Source: Methylobacter tundripaludum SV96 (GTDB taxonomy: Bacteria; Pseudomonadota; Gammaproteobacteria; Methylococcales; Methylomonadaceae). Taken from it: a stretch of DNA of 64,000 nt. The stretch spans positions 2,799,576-2,863,575 of the forward strand of contig NZ_JH109152.1 in NCBI RefSeq assembly GCF_000190755.2. The letters are read 5' to 3'. The position numbers were made by a program, and so were the translations under genes. Every line of letters begins with the position of its first letter. Position 1 is the first letter of the stretch. Under the pieces are notes generated by a model. The model searched no databases and had not been told where the DNA came from. It saw only the letters and a list, made by a program, of their open reading frames with translations. Below are positions 55,226 to 63,300 of the stretch, in pieces.

Positions 55226-55449
55226 TGATGCCACTTTTTCCATTCCTTGATTAATTCATTACGGTTTGCCGTAACCCACGCCATGACTTCATCGCGCAAA
55301 CCGCGCGGAAAAGTGCCTTCACAGGCCAGGGTTTGCAGGTTAATTAATACATCAAAACTGCCGCCGACCAAGTGCGCATGCATCGGCGGAGAGTCGTCCT
55401 CTCGTACCTCAAGTCGGTATTTGTTGCGAAAGAGTTGCTTGGTAGTCAT
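55222..55449 (-). CDS. DUF4160 protein
   Basis: The 75-aa protein carries the DUF4160 pattern: FRNKYRLEVREDDSPPMHAHLVGG and a C-terminal WVTANRNELIKEWKKW. DUF4160 and DUF2442 genes are commonly adjacent. The start ATG 55449 lies only 6 nt after a good -10 element, so the message would be leaderless or nearly so. Function is unknown, and a small toxin or antitoxin role is only a guess from context. Confidence 0.85.
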   Translation of the reverse strand: MTTKQLFRNKYRLEVREDDSPPMHAHLVGGSFDVLINLQTLACEGTFPRGLRDEVMAWVTANRNELIKEWKKWHQ

Positions 55450-55450
55450 G

Positions 55451-55483
55451 TTCCAATAATATGGAATAATTCTAATATGTCAA
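55451..55483 (-). promoter_or_regulatory. Promoter with operator-like palindrome for the DUF4160-DUF2442 pair
   Basis: On the minus strand TTGACA (55483-55478), 16 nt, then TATTAT (55461-55456) form a near-consensus sigma70 promoter. The -10 is the exact centre of the palindrome TTCCA-N6-TGGAA (55451-55466), so a repressor bound there would block RNA polymerase. The predicted start of transcription falls on the A of the ATG. Confidence 0.65.
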
Positions 55484-55489
55484 CCGCCG

Positions 55490-55851
55490 CGTTGTGAGAG
55501 AAGGCGATTAAAAGTGCGGTTTAAACTCAAGGGAAACGCTCACTCTCTGTACTAATCGGTCCATCGCCATTCCGGCAGAGATTCACTCCGGGCAAGCACT
55601 CCGGGTTAATGAAAAAGCCGTTTCAGGCGAATTTTCGAGCGGGTAGACAGGGGATGTGCGTATGGAAAAAACAGCCTTGCACGATTAACAAACGGGGTGA
55701 TTGAGCTACGCAATGCGTTGAAGCTTGATATTCGATGACTTATCGGCAACTGCGCCATGCAGTCGTGGCTCTGTCGGGATGACGCGTTGTGTCGATTACA
55801 TTGCCTGGATTCAACTCATAAGCGCAATAGTCGGGTCAGCCCGACCTTGCG
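55490..55851. other. Gene-free stretch with two repeats
   Basis: No credible gene is visible. It contains a GGCAACTGCGCCATGCAGTC copy (55743-55768) of the repeat also found at 26216, and a palindrome GTCGGG-TCAG-CCCGAC (55830-55845) 7 nt beyond the stop of the M23 gene, which may be its terminator. The remainder shows nothing recognisable. Confidence 0.6.
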
Positions 55852-56808
55852 TTATTCAACCGCATTGCCCATTTGGGAGGGAGCAATTCCTTTAAGCCAG
55901 GCGTTAACTGACGGTTGCTCGGCTTGGCCTTGCTGGTTGATAAAGGTAAACGGCACAGAAACCAGCTCCATGCCTTTGTTGATCTGAACCGCGAAATGCA
56001 AATGCGGGCCGGAGGAAAAACCGGTGTTGCCCGAATAACCGATCAATTGTCCGGCCACCACAGCCAAGCCCGGATAAACCTGGGCTTTCTCCAGTTCCAG
56101 GTGGGCATAAATCGCCATAGAACCGTCATCGTGCAAAATCCTGATGTTGTTGGCCTCGGAGCTGTACGCCTTATTGGTGCCGCCTTTATAAAAATCATCC
56201 TCGGCTTCCAGGACTATGCCCGATCTGGCCGCATAAACCGGTGTGCCAACCGGCATGACTATGTCTACGGCATATTTGTTTTGTTCGTCGGTATGGCTAA
56301 AACTTCCGCCGAAAGCCTGGGAAATTTGGAACGCTGTATTGGGCGCTACCGGTGGCCAATAGCTTGCATTAGCGCTGTAATGCGCTAAAGGGCTACCGAT
56401 GATATAGCTGTATTTAAGTGCAAGCCGCCATGGTTCATGCTCATCGATAGCATTGATCTGGAAAAGACTGTCCGATTTTCCAGATTCGATAACAAACCGC
56501 TTGGGCAGGTCGGGCGTAGCCTGGACATTGTTTCGTTCGGAAAAATCGATTTCAACTTCTACAGGCCCTGCATAATCATTACGGATATAAAACTGCGGAT
56601 GCCGCTCTTCGCCCGACTGCAATAGCCAGAGCAATTGCTTGGTCGCCGGCTTAAGTTGTCTCACTTCGAGTTGTTTTTGCTCGGTTTCCGGCGGCTTGTC
56701 GGTAAAATGCAATATGCCTTGCTTGTCCTGAAATTTATAAAGTTTTTTGCCAACGGCATTAAACGAACACAGCGACAATACTATAAAAATTAAGAGTGAT
56801 GTTTTCAT
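55852..56808 (-). CDS. M23 peptidase with DUF4124 N-terminus
   Basis: Exported 318-aa protein (ATG 56808, or 56820 four codons earlier) with a signal peptide, then a DUF4124 segment (KKLYKFQDKQGILHFTDKPP). A C-terminal LytM/M23 zinc peptidase domain has YAVDIVMPVGTPVYAA, AIYAHLELEKA and the GPHLHFAVQ motif. The first zinc His is not at the classical HxxxD position. An SHTDEQNKYAVD layout places it further upstream. Likely a cell-wall endopeptidase or an activator of amidases. Confidence 0.9.
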   Translation of the reverse strand: MKTSLLIFIVLSLCSFNAVGKKLYKFQDKQGILHFTDKPPETEQKQLEVRQLKPATKQLLWLLQSGEERHPQFYIRNDYAGPVEVEIDFSERNNVQATPDLPKRFVIESGKSDSLFQINAIDEHEPWRLALKYSYIIGSPLAHYSANASYWPPVAPNTAFQISQAFGGSFSHTDEQNKYAVDIVMPVGTPVYAARSGIVLEAEDDFYKGGTNKAYSSEANNIRILHDDGSMAIYAHLELEKAQVYPGLAVVAGQLIGYSGNTGFSSGPHLHFAVQINKGMELVSVPFTFINQQGQAEQPSVNAWLKGIAPSQMGNAVE

Positions 56809-56853
56809 GGGTTGCGTCATATGGAAAAAGAATATGCGCGGTAATACCGACCT

Positions 56854-57024
56854 TTAATCTTCAGGTTGGCTGGGGAAATAAGGGTCGGCGATCAAAACCG
56901 GGATAAACAGTGCAATCATTACCGCAATTGCAATAAACGCGGGGTTAATAATGCCTGCCAACCAATAGGCTATCGCACTCCCCCAGACCATGCGCATCGG
57001 CCCGGGCATTTTAATGATTTTCAA
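56854..57024 (-). CDS. Small hydrophobic protein (56 aa)
   Basis: TTG 57024 preceded by a perfect AAGGAG with 6-nt spacing opens a 56-aa frame ending at TAA 56854. Residues about 12-48 are hydrophobic (WGSAIAYWLAGIINP, AFIAIAVMIALFIPVLIA), giving one or two membrane helices, with a polar tail DPYFPSQPED. It lies 45 nt before the M23 gene on the same strand and may be cotranscribed. No family recognised. Confidence 0.6.
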   Translation of the reverse strand: MKIIKMPGPMRMVWGSAIAYWLAGIINPAFIAIAVMIALFIPVLIADPYFPSQPED

Positions 57025-57189
57025 AACAAGCTCCTTGGTAAATAGGGTTGTAGGGCTTTCCGCTTAAGACGGGGCAAGCGTCAAGGCTTAACCTTAAACT
57101 ATGCCGTAGCGTTTTTGGTATTATGACAGCTAATTTCAATGAGCGTTCATTTACAAAAGACGATCATAAGCCGATTTTGAAAATAAAAC

Positions 57190-58686
57190 ATGCAATATTC
57201 AAACAGTAACTATTGGGATTTTGGCGCCCCAATTGCCGGTATTTTACTCACCTTATCTTTTGCTCCTTTTGATTATTCCTGTTTGGCGCCGGTAGCGTTG
57301 GCGTTTTTGTTCGCCTGCTGGCAGAACGTATCGGCTAAGCGCGCGGCCATGCGCGGCTATTTATTCGGCCTGGGCGCGTTCGGTTCAGGCGTGTCCTGGG
57401 TCTACATCAGCATGCACGATTTTGGCGGAGCCGGTGTGTTTGAGGCGAGTCTGCTGACCGGTTTGTTTTCCGCTTTTTGGGCATCGTTTCCGGCCTTGGC
57501 CGGTTATCTTTCGGTAAAAACAAATCCGGTAAATAAGGGCTCGGTTCGGATTCTGTTGATGCCGGTCATCTGGATACTGGTTGAATATCTCCGGGGCTAT
57601 TGGGTGCTGAACGGATTTCCCTGGCTGCATATTGCCTATTCTCAGTTGGAAACGCCTCTGTCCGGATACATACCGGTATTGGGCGTTTACGGCACCGGTT
57701 TCATCGCCGCATTAACGGCTTCAATGGCCGTAGAAATTTTGTTTGGCAGCAAAAGATTATTGCCGATAACGGTGCTTATCGTCTTATGGGGAACCGGCGG
57801 CTTGTTGCGTAATCAAACCTGGACGCATGAAATCGGCCAGCCCCTTCGCGTTTCCATGATTCAAGGCAATATAGCGCAGGATCAAAAGTGGCGGCCTGAA
57901 AATAAAATCAACACGCTTTTAAAATATAAAAAGATGACCGAAGCCCATTGGGATTCCAACATCATTATCTGGCCGGAAACCGCGATTCCCGCCTATCTGG
58001 ATCAGGTTAACGACGCCTTTTTAGCGCCTCTCGGTAACGACGCCAAGCTGCACAATACCGATTTAATCATCAGCGTCCCGGTACAGGAGCAATCCCCGAG
58101 CAGGAGCTTCAATGCCGTGATAACCCTGGGCAAGGAACAAGGCATGTACCGTAAAACCCATTTGTTGCCTTTTGGCGAATATCTGCCGCTACAGCCTTTA
58201 TCGGGTTTTGTGCTGAACAAGATAAATATAAGACTGGGGAATTTCACGCCGGGGGCGGTAGACCAGCCTTTGTTGAAAGCGGGCGGCTACCCCTTCATAA
58301 CCTTGGTTTGTTATGAAGACGTATTCGGCGATGTGAGTAGCCGGGGGTTACCGGACGCGGCTTATCTGGTTAATGTGACTAATGACGGCTGGTTCGGCAA
58401 TTCGATAGAACCTCATCAACATCTGCAAATGGCCAGAATGCGGGCAATGGAAACCGGGCGCTTTTTGTTGCGTTCGACAAATACCGGAGTGACGGCTGTT
58501 ATTTCGCCAAAGGGCGAGATTATCAATCAGGCTCCGTTGTTTCAGGAAGTAGCGCTAACCGGAACCATAACCCCGATGGGCGGCATGACGCCCTATGCGA
58601 AATGGGGCGACAAGCCGGTTATTGGGGTAATGGCTATTTTGTTGTTGGGTTTGATGGGTTGGGGCAAAAGAGGTAGGTCGGGATAA
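57190..58686 (+). CDS. lnt: Apolipoprotein N-acyltransferase
   Basis: Adds the third acyl chain to lipoproteins in the inner membrane. The 498-aa protein has about six N-terminal helices, then a nitrilase-like periplasmic domain. The catalytic triad is visible as Glu in IIWPETAIPAYL, Lys in YRKTHLLPFGEY and Cys in LVCYEDVFGD. A final membrane helix closes it. The last codons and the stop TAA (GGTAGGTCGGGATAA) coincide with a repeat element starting at 58673, so the native C-terminus may have been altered. Confidence 0.96.
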   Translation: MQYSNSNYWDFGAPIAGILLTLSFAPFDYSCLAPVALAFLFACWQNVSAKRAAMRGYLFGLGAFGSGVSWVYISMHDFGGAGVFEASLLTGLFSAFWASFPALAGYLSVKTNPVNKGSVRILLMPVIWILVEYLRGYWVLNGFPWLHIAYSQLETPLSGYIPVLGVYGTGFIAALTASMAVEILFGSKRLLPITVLIVLWGTGGLLRNQTWTHEIGQPLRVSMIQGNIAQDQKWRPENKINTLLKYKKMTEAHWDSNIIIWPETAIPAYLDQVNDAFLAPLGNDAKLHNTDLIISVPVQEQSPSRSFNAVITLGKEQGMYRKTHLLPFGEYLPLQPLSGFVLNKINIRLGNFTPGAVDQPLLKAGGYPFITLVCYEDVFGDVSSRGLPDAAYLVNVTNDGWFGNSIEPHQHLQMARMRAMETGRFLLRSTNTGVTAVISPKGEIINQAPLFQEVALTGTITPMGGMTPYAKWGDKPVIGVMAILLLGLMGWGKRGRSG

Positions 58687-58745
58687 GGCCATCCAAGGGG
58701 CGTGCCGGAAACGTTGCCGCTCGAACCGGCGTTTCCGGCCTGCAG
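58673..58745. repeat. GTAGG/CCGGAAAC repeat overlapping the lnt 3' end
   Basis: It begins GTAGGTCGGGATAAG (compare GTAGGCCGGAATAAG at 27280) and contains the inverted pair GCCGGAAAC (58704-58712) and GTTTCCGGC (58731-58739), as in the 27280-27396 element. The lnt stop is within it. It may also serve as terminator. Confidence 0.7.
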
Positions 58746-58756
58746 GGCTGTTTTAC

Positions 58757-59038
58757 TTATTCTCCGGATTCTTCTTTAGCCTTCTTCGATTTCCATTTCG
58801 AATAGAAGTAGGCCCCACCCGAGATGACCCCGGTAACCGTTGCGGCAGTCCCGATGATCGGAGCTGCGGTAACGATCAAAGGTGCGCTCGTTATTCCAAG
58901 AGCGACACCTATCGCACTGAATCCGGTGGGTATAGCCAATGCTGCACCCGCCGCTACAATGCTGGAAGTAATACCTAATCCCATCGACACGGTTTCTATT
59001 TTGTCGGCAACTCTCTTGTGATTTATTCGGGTTTTCAT
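58757..59038 (-). CDS. Small Gly/Ala-rich hydrophobic protein (93 aa)
   Basis: ATG 59038 has GGAG about 8 nt upstream. After a basic N-terminus (MKTRINHKRVADKIE) there is a long hydrophobic stretch of about 55 residues, rich in Gly, Ala, Ile and Thr. It would form two or three tight helices (GITSSIVAAGAALAIPTGFS, APIIGTAATVTGVISGG). A lysine-rich tail KWKSKKAKEESGE follows. The pattern recalls pore-forming or holin-like small proteins, but no family is recognised. It is alone between lnt and the rhodanese gene. Confidence 0.65.
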   Translation of the reverse strand: MKTRINHKRVADKIETVSMGLGITSSIVAAGAALAIPTGFSAIGVALGITSAPLIVTAAPIIGTAATVTGVISGGAYFYSKWKSKKAKEESGE

Positions 59039-59201
59039 TGTCACGTTCTCCAAATCCGAGGGCTTTCACAAATCGGTGATGCCCAACAAATTATTATCTA
59101 AAACTAATATTTTACATCCTTTCTTAATGATCCGGGAGCGGAACGGGGTTTAAATCCCGTCCGGCAGAAAGTTTCCGTGCTAAACAGCCAAGCGCATCTG
59201 T

Positions 59202-59579
59202 TTATTCAAAATCAAAACCCGCTTTCCTCCAAGCCTTTGCGCCTCCTTTAAGATTAGTTAAGTTATCGTAACCTAATCCATGAAGAGACTTTGCCGCAGC
59301 ATTTCCCATCGGGCCGCCTTCGCAATACAGATAAATGGCGGTGTGTTGATCTTTTGGAAATTTGTCTTGGTATTTCTCGATCTCGTTATAAGGAATAACA
59401 AGATCGGTGCCTTTGATGTGCTTTTGTTCGGGCGTGTGAACGTCAACCAGGAATATATCCTCATGTTGCATGATTTGGTTCAATTCAGCCGCGGTTATCG
59501 CTTTCAAATAATCAGGTTCTTGAAACGTGCAGCCGCTTACAATGAAGATAACGGCTAGAATGTAATGGCGTTTTTTCAT
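59202..59579 (-). CDS. Rhodanese-like lipoprotein (125 aa)
   Basis: A lipoprotein signal ends in VSGC. The mature part is a single rhodanese domain with VDVHTPEQKHIKGT, the active-site loop YLYCEGGPMG (Cys present) and GYDNLTNLKGGAKAWRKAG at the end. Such periplasmic single-domain rhodaneses handle sulfane sulfur or thiols. The loop has an extra Gly/Pro compared with classical CRxGxR, so activity may differ. Probably monocistronic. Confidence 0.88.
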   Translation of the reverse strand: MKKRHYILAVIFIVSGCTFQEPDYLKAITAAELNQIMQHEDIFLVDVHTPEQKHIKGTDLVIPYNEIEKYQDKFPKDQHTAIYLYCEGGPMGNAAAKSLHGLGYDNLTNLKGGAKAWRKAGFDFE

Positions 59580-59708
59580 AGCTTAGACCTCGAAATTCAA
59601 TTGCTTTGAGATAATTGGGGGGAGGGACGGAGTTTAAACCCCGTCCCAGGCGATTATCCATGATCAGGGCGCGTTCGCAAATTCCGATCGTTGTCCGGCA
59701 GAGATCAA

Positions 59709-62390
59709 TTATTGCCTCAAATCCTTAACAACCCGCACCACTTCCTGATCATCGGCGATGGTTTCGATGCTGAAACCCAGCTTGGTAACCAGCGACAACA
59801 TAGGTTTGTTAATCGCCAGCACCTCGCCTTCAAAGAAGGATATGCCTTTGGATTTGGCTGTTTGCAACAAGGTTTTCATCAGTCGGGTGCCTATACCCAT
59901 GCATTGGCAATCATCGGCAACGACCAGCGCAAATTCCACCGAATGACCGTCCGGGTTGACCATATACCGACCCACACCCAATTCATTCGGCATGTTTTCG
60001 TCTTCGGTTACCGCAACAAAAGCCATTTCGCGGTCATAATCGATTTGGGTGAAGCGCACGATCATTTCCGGCGTCAATTCCTGCAAAGCCTGCATAAAAC
60101 GGAAATATTTAGTGCGTTCGGATAAGCGATGCACAAAGTCTTTTTCCATGCCCGCATCCTCAGGTCGGATCGGCCTGATCGTAATATTGGCGCCGTTCGA
60201 TAATTGATGATGCTGGATTAATTGATGGGGATAAGGATGGATCGCCATATGCGAATAAGCAGTGAGCTGATGCGATGTTTCCGCTTTAATGCGCGCATCA
60301 ACGGCCATGACGCCGTGCTCATCGACGATCAGCGGATTAATATCCAGCTCTAAAATCTCCGGCAGCTCGCTGACCATGGTCGATACATTCAGCAACACAT
60401 CCACCAAGGCTTGTTTATTGGCGACCGGTAATTGGCGGAATGCCTCAAGATACCTGGCCGCCTTGGTTTTGGCGATCATTTGTTCAACCATATACGCATT
60501 CAGCGGCGGCAGCGCGACGGCACTGTCTTTCAAAATTTCCACCATCGTGCCGCCCAAACCGACGCTGATCGCAGGGCCGAATACAGGGTCCCTGACCACG
60601 CCTATCATCAACTCGCGGCCGCTGGCGGATTTGAACATCGGCTCAACGGTCATGCCGACTTCGGTAATTTCGGGGTATTTTTGCTTGATTGCTGTTTCCA
60701 TTTCCAGGTAATGGTGCGAAATTTCCTGAACGCTGTTGATATTAAGCCGCACGCCGCCAATATCGGATTTATGACTGAACTCAGCCATATTGACTTTTAA
60801 TACCACCGGAAAGCGCATCGTTTCAGCGGCGATCATCGCATCTTTGGCGCTGGAAACCTTGATAGTCTGGTTGACCGGAATGTGGAACGCGGCCAGGATG
60901 GCTTTGGATTCCTGCGCGGTTAAAACCTGACGGCCTTCCGAAAGCACCCGCTCGACAATCAAACGCGCACCGGCAACATCGGGTGTCGCCAATTCATCGG
61001 TAGGCGAGGGGATTTGTTTCAGCAGGATTTGATTCTGGGTATAGCTGGACAGGAATGAAAACGCATCGACCGCAATTTCCGGCGTACTAAAGTGAGCCAC
61101 TTTGCTGTTGGCAAAAAGATTACGGCCTTCCTGAACCCGTGCGCCGCCCGTCCATGAAGCCAACACCGGTTTTTTGCTGGTTTTTGCGCCTTCGATAATG
61201 CATTCGGCGACCTGGGTCGGATTGGTCATCGCCTGAGGCGTTAAAATGACCAGTATGCCGTCGATATTTTTATCTTTAAGGCAAACTTCCAGCGCTTTCT
61301 GGTAACGCTCGGAAGTCGCATCGCCCAGAATGTCGACAGGATTGGCATGGGACCAGTGTACCGGCAAAACCTCGTCCAGCGCGGCGATGCTGGCGGGACT
61401 CAGTTCCGCCATTTGCACGCCGACATCTTCCGCGCGGTCGGTGCTCATAACGCCGGGGCCGCCGGCATTGGTGATAATCGCCAGACGGTCTTTTTTGACC
61501 ACATAATTGTTGGCCAAAACGCGGGCGGCGGAAAACAGCTCATTGATGCTGTAAACCCTGACCACACCGGCCCTGGCAATCGCCGCATCGAACACATTGT
61601 CGCCGCCGACCATTGCGCCGGTATGCGACATCGCCGCCTTGCAACCGGCTTCATGACGGCCGGATTTGATCAGGATCACCGGCTTTAGCCGGGCAGCCGC
61701 TTTAAGGCCGCTCAAAAAGCGACGGGCATCACGGATACCTTCAACATACATCAAAATGCCGGTGGTTTTGCTGTCGGTCGCCAGATAATCCAGCACCTCG
61801 CCGAAATCGATGTCCGCCGCGCCGCCCATCGATACCACCGTTGAAAAGCCGATGTCCTGGGATTTGGCCCAATCCAGAATCGCCGTACACACCGCGCCCG
61901 ATTGGGACAGCAGTGCCAGATTGCCGTCCTTAATCGTGCCGTCGCCGAAGGTCGCATTCAAATGGCCGCTGGGACGGGCAACGCCCAGACAGTTCGGGCC
62001 GATGATACGGATACTGTAGCGATGGGCGATGTCCAGAACCTCCTGTTGCAGCCGTTTGCCTTCCACGCCCAGTTCGCCGAAGCCCGCGCTGATAATGATC
62101 ACGGAAGTGACGCCTTTCTCGCCGCATTGGCGCACAACGCCCGGAACGCTGGGCGCCGGGGTCGCTATCACCACCAGATCGAGATCCTCGGGAACGGCAT
62201 TGAGATCGGGGTAAGCCTTTAAGCCTAGTAAAGTGTCGCGTTTGTTATTGACCGGATAAAGTCCGCCTTTAAAGCCCGCTTCCTGCATGTTAAGCAGCAG
62301 CCGGTAGCCCACGCTTTCTTCGCGTTCGGATGCACCAACGATAGCAACGGATTTTGGGGTGAAAAAACGGTTCAGGTAATGAGGGCCCAT
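59709..62390 (-). CDS. Acyl-CoA synthetase (NDP-forming)-like protein with GNAT domain (Pat/PatZ type)
   Basis: An 893-aa fusion from ATG 62390. The order is CoA-binding domain (SVAIVGASEREESVGY), succinyl-CoA-ligase-like domains (IRIIGPNCLGVARP, KSGRHEAGCKAAMSHTGAMVGGD), an ATP-grasp domain (FPVVLKVNMAEFSHKSDIGGV) and a C-terminal GNAT acetyltransferase (about 740-893) with acetyl-CoA loop QCMGIGTRLM. This architecture is that of protein lysine acetyltransferase PatZ, which silences acetyl-CoA synthetase. Whether the ligase half is active is unclear. Monocistronic, divergent from the next gene. Confidence 0.92.
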   Translation of the reverse strand: MGPHYLNRFFTPKSVAIVGASEREESVGYRLLLNMQEAGFKGGLYPVNNKRDTLLGLKAYPDLNAVPEDLDLVVIATPAPSVPGVVRQCGEKGVTSVIIISAGFGELGVEGKRLQQEVLDIAHRYSIRIIGPNCLGVARPSGHLNATFGDGTIKDGNLALLSQSGAVCTAILDWAKSQDIGFSTVVSMGGAADIDFGEVLDYLATDSKTTGILMYVEGIRDARRFLSGLKAAARLKPVILIKSGRHEAGCKAAMSHTGAMVGGDNVFDAAIARAGVVRVYSINELFSAARVLANNYVVKKDRLAIITNAGGPGVMSTDRAEDVGVQMAELSPASIAALDEVLPVHWSHANPVDILGDATSERYQKALEVCLKDKNIDGILVILTPQAMTNPTQVAECIIEGAKTSKKPVLASWTGGARVQEGRNLFANSKVAHFSTPEIAVDAFSFLSSYTQNQILLKQIPSPTDELATPDVAGARLIVERVLSEGRQVLTAQESKAILAAFHIPVNQTIKVSSAKDAMIAAETMRFPVVLKVNMAEFSHKSDIGGVRLNINSVQEISHHYLEMETAIKQKYPEITEVGMTVEPMFKSASGRELMIGVVRDPVFGPAISVGLGGTMVEILKDSAVALPPLNAYMVEQMIAKTKAARYLEAFRQLPVANKQALVDVLLNVSTMVSELPEILELDINPLIVDEHGVMAVDARIKAETSHQLTAYSHMAIHPYPHQLIQHHQLSNGANITIRPIRPEDAGMEKDFVHRLSERTKYFRFMQALQELTPEMIVRFTQIDYDREMAFVAVTEDENMPNELGVGRYMVNPDGHSVEFALVVADDCQCMGIGTRLMKTLLQTAKSKGISFFEGEVLAINKPMLSLVTKLGFSIETIADDQEVVRVVKDLRQ

Positions 62391-62540
62391 TGATGCTCCA
62401 GAAATAACGGAAAGAAAATACGGTTTATAGCGCAAAATTCTAGCATTGTTAGCCTGCGGACCTGATTAAATTTTAATGACGAAGCCGTAAGCAGCGCCAT
62501 AAATTGATACACTGGTGTTTTTGAATTGGCGGAGAGTATT

Positions 62541-63122
62541 TTGAGACATTTGATAATAAACCAGCCGAGTAAGGCATGCCGCGCGGGCCTTTTAATCATC
62601 GCACTGTTCAGTTTAATGATTGATCAACCGGTATTTGCTCATGCCGGGGTCGATCACGACAATAGTTGTTTTCTGACCGTGGGCGATACCCGATTGCGAA
62701 TCAGCGGTTACCAGTTTCAGCCCGAGCTGGAAGGCAAGCACTTCTGTCATTTTTTTCCTGAGCTTGGACAAATAGTGCTGGCGGTGGAACCGTTGGCGGA
62801 AGGACAGGAAAAGACCTGGGTTACACTGGAGTTGGCGGCATTGACTTCGTGGCTAAATCCCGCCGAGGCTTTTACCGTGATTAAACAGCAGCCTGCGCAG
62901 CCTATCGGGACAGGTCTGGCTTCGATTTCGCAAACCATTGAACAGCGCGGTGTCTACAAGCTTAATGTGACATTGCAGGAGGGTTCCGGTAAGAGTCGGC
63001 AACAGCGCCTTATCTTTCTGGTGGGTATTCCGGTGACTAAAATACTGGTGATGATTGCCGGTGGCTTATTGGTTTTTGTGCTTGGATTTGCCGGGCTAAG
63101 CGGTTTAAAAAAGGAGGGTTAA
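62541..63122 (+). CDS. Membrane-anchored periplasmic protein (193 aa), unknown
   Basis: TTG 62541 follows GGAGAG (a TTG at 62526 is the alternative). A signal peptide ends near PVFAHAG. The mature N-terminus HAGVDHDNSCFL is rich in His and Asp, possibly a metal site, with a second Cys in GKHFCHFFPE. A beta-rich domain follows, then a C-terminal membrane helix (ILVMIAGGLLVFVLGFAG) and a short basic tail, so the domain faces the periplasm. I recognise no family. Copper or heme-related work is conceivable but unproven. Confidence 0.75.
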   Translation: MRHLIINQPSKACRAGLLIIALFSLMIDQPVFAHAGVDHDNSCFLTVGDTRLRISGYQFQPELEGKHFCHFFPELGQIVLAVEPLAEGQEKTWVTLELAALTSWLNPAEAFTVIKQQPAQPIGTGLASISQTIEQRGVYKLNVTLQEGSGKSRQQRLIFLVGIPVTKILVMIAGGLLVFVLGFAGLSGLKKEG

Positions 63123-63300
63123 AGAGTGTTGATGACAAAAAATGCGGAAAAAGTCGCATGGTTTTGTCCATATAGAACCTGTTTTTTGAAGAATTTCCAA
63201 TACCCAATACTAACAAGCGCAATACGTTAAATATAGCCTTCAGTAAGGGATGAAGCCTTTACTGAAGCTTGTCTGACAGGGGCTTGCTGACTCAAAACGA

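Noticed and set aside
55852-56808. M23 peptidase judged inactive because HxxxD is missing
   Set aside because: Related M23 proteins place the first zinc His further upstream (SHT...YAVD), and the HLHF motif is intact, so inactivity cannot be claimed.
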